The notes under the pieces were generated by a model. The model saw nothing but the letters and a program-made list of their open reading frames with translations, was not told where the DNA came from and made no database searches. The position numbers were made by a program, and so were the translations under genes. From Betaproteobacteria bacterium (GTDB lineage Bacteria > Pseudomonadota > Gammaproteobacteria > Burkholderiales > Gallionellaceae): a stretch of DNA of 5,239 bases. Each line of letters opens with the position of its first letter. Within the stretch, counting starts at the first letter, position 1. The stretch lies in the NCBI GenBank assembly GCA_028871775.1, contig JAGWMH010000138.1, forward strand, positions 1 to 5,239, written 5' to 3'. Positions 4,335 to 5,239 of the stretch are shown in pieces.

Positions 4335-5239
4335 ATGTTTGCTGATCGCGTGTTATCCGGGATGCGTCCCACCGGAAGTTTGCATCTGGGGCATTACCAC
4401 GGTGTGCTGAAAAACTGGGTGGAGATGCAGCAGGAATTCGAATGCCTGTTTTTTGTTGCCGACTGGCATGCGCTGACCACGCACTACGACACGCCGCAGG
4501 TCATCGAGCAGAATGTGTGGGACATGGTGATAGACTGGCTGGCAGCCGGCGTTGACCCGGCGCGCGCCACGCTGTTCATCCAATCGAGGGTGCCGGAGCA
4601 CGCCGAGTTGCATCTGCTGCTTTCGATGATCACCCCGCTGGGCTGGTTGGAACGCGTGCCGACCTACAAGGACCAGCAGGAGAAATTGTCGGAGAAGGAT
4701 CTGGGCACTTATGGCTTCCTCGGCTATCCGCTGCTGCAAAGCGCGGACATTTTGATTTATCGCGCCACCCATGTGCCGGTGGGCGAAGACCAGGTACCGC
4801 ATATCGAATTCACGCGCGAGATCGCGCGCCGCTTCAACCACATCTATGGACGCGAACCCGGCTTTGAGGAAAAGGCCGAGGCGGCGGTCAAGAAGCTGGG
4901 CAGCAAGAAGGCCAGGCTGTATGCCGAGCTGCGTGCGCGCTTTCAGGAACAGGGCGACGACGAGGCGCTGGAATCCGCCAAATCCCTGCTGGATGAGCAG
5001 CAGAGCCTCAGCATGGGTGACCGCGAGCGCCTGTTCGGCTACCTTGAAGGCACGGGCAAGATGATCCTGTCCGAGCCGGAAGCCATGCTCACCGCGGCCT
5101 CGAAGATGCCCGGGCTGGACGGGCAGAAAATGTCCAAGTCCTACAACAACACCATCACCCTGCGCGAAGACGAGGCCAGCGTGACCAGGAAAATCCGCAC
5201 CATGCCCACCGACCCGGCGCGCGTGCGGCGCAGTGATCC
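4335..5239 (+). CDS. trpS: Tryptophan--tRNA ligase, N-terminal 301 residues (3' end outside window)
   Basis: Class I aminoacyl-tRNA synthetase that activates tryptophan with ATP and transfers it to tRNA-Trp. Motifs include SGMRPTGSLHLGH (8-20), whose HLGH (17-20) is the HIGH-type motif, then DWHALT (about 43-48), PVGEDQVPHIEFTREIA, the tryptophan and AMP pocket region, and KMSKS (265-269). Compared with E. coli TrpS (about 334 aa, KMSKS near 195), there are about 70 extra residues at roughly 178-246. They are charged and predicted mostly helical, between the Rossmann core and the KMSKS loop. This is the longer TrpRS form I associate with many betaproteobacteria, so the full protein should be near 400 aa. 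The reading frame is open to the window edge. It starts 6 bp after the M50 gene, in the same frame, without a clear Shine-Dalgarno. Confidence 0.96.
   Translation, partial: MFADRVLSGMRPTGSLHLGHYHGVLKNWVEMQQEFECLFFVADWHALTTHYDTPQVIEQNVWDMVIDWLAAGVDPARATLFIQSRVPEHAELHLLLSMITPLGWLERVPTYKDQQEKLSEKDLGTYGFLGYPLLQSADILIYRATHVPVGEDQVPHIEFTREIARRFNHIYGREPGFEEKAEAAVKKLGSKKARLYAELRARFQEQGDDEALESAKSLLDEQQSLSMGDRERLFGYLEGTGKMILSEPEAMLTAASKMPGLDGQKMSKSYNNTITLREDEASVTRKIRTMPTDPARVRRSD

Overview
The window looks like the chromosome of a betaproteobacterium, fairly GC-rich and densely packed. The proteins resemble their Escherichia coli counterparts (Glk, RatA, RnfH/RatB, Rnm, YciO). The order PHP phosphoesterase, yciO, short M50 site-2 protease, trpS is one I associate with Betaproteobacteria (possibly Nitrosomonadales or a Gallionella-like lineage). 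That placement comes from memory of gene order and protein similarity, not from a search.

Layout. Bases 1-130 carry the 5' end of a minus-strand gene for an exported TPR/Sel1-like protein. Bases 131-351 are a divergent intergenic region with two adjacent hairpins, short direct repeats, a nested dyad and a candidate sigma70 promoter whose -35 overlaps an FNR/ANR-like palindrome. Bases 352-2950 hold a compact plus-strand run: glk (glucokinase), ratA (START/COQ10 family), rnfH (ubiquitin-like fold) and rnm (PHP phosphoesterase). Its gaps are 3 bp, a 4-bp overlap and 5 bp. Bases 2951-3035 contain a heptamer-phased inverted repeat with a terminator-like form. Bases 3036-5239 hold a second run: yciO, an M50 protease and trpS, with gaps of 0 and 6 bp. 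trpS is cut by the window edge.

How the genes may work together. glk feeds glucose into central metabolism. RatA is a COQ10 homologue linked both to ribosome subunit association and to quinone-dependent respiration. Rnm trims rRNA 5' ends and hydrolyses 3',5'-bisphosphonucleotides. YciO is a paralogue of the tRNA threonylcarbamoyladenylate synthase TsaC, and TrpS charges tRNA-Trp. A translation and RNA-maturation theme therefore runs through both groups, with glk as the metabolic outlier at the promoter end.

The coding part is largely conventional housekeeping. I see no mobile element, CRISPR array, tRNA, rRNA or clearly new protein system. The less explained sequence is non-coding: the regulatory region before glk and the repeat between rnm and yciO.
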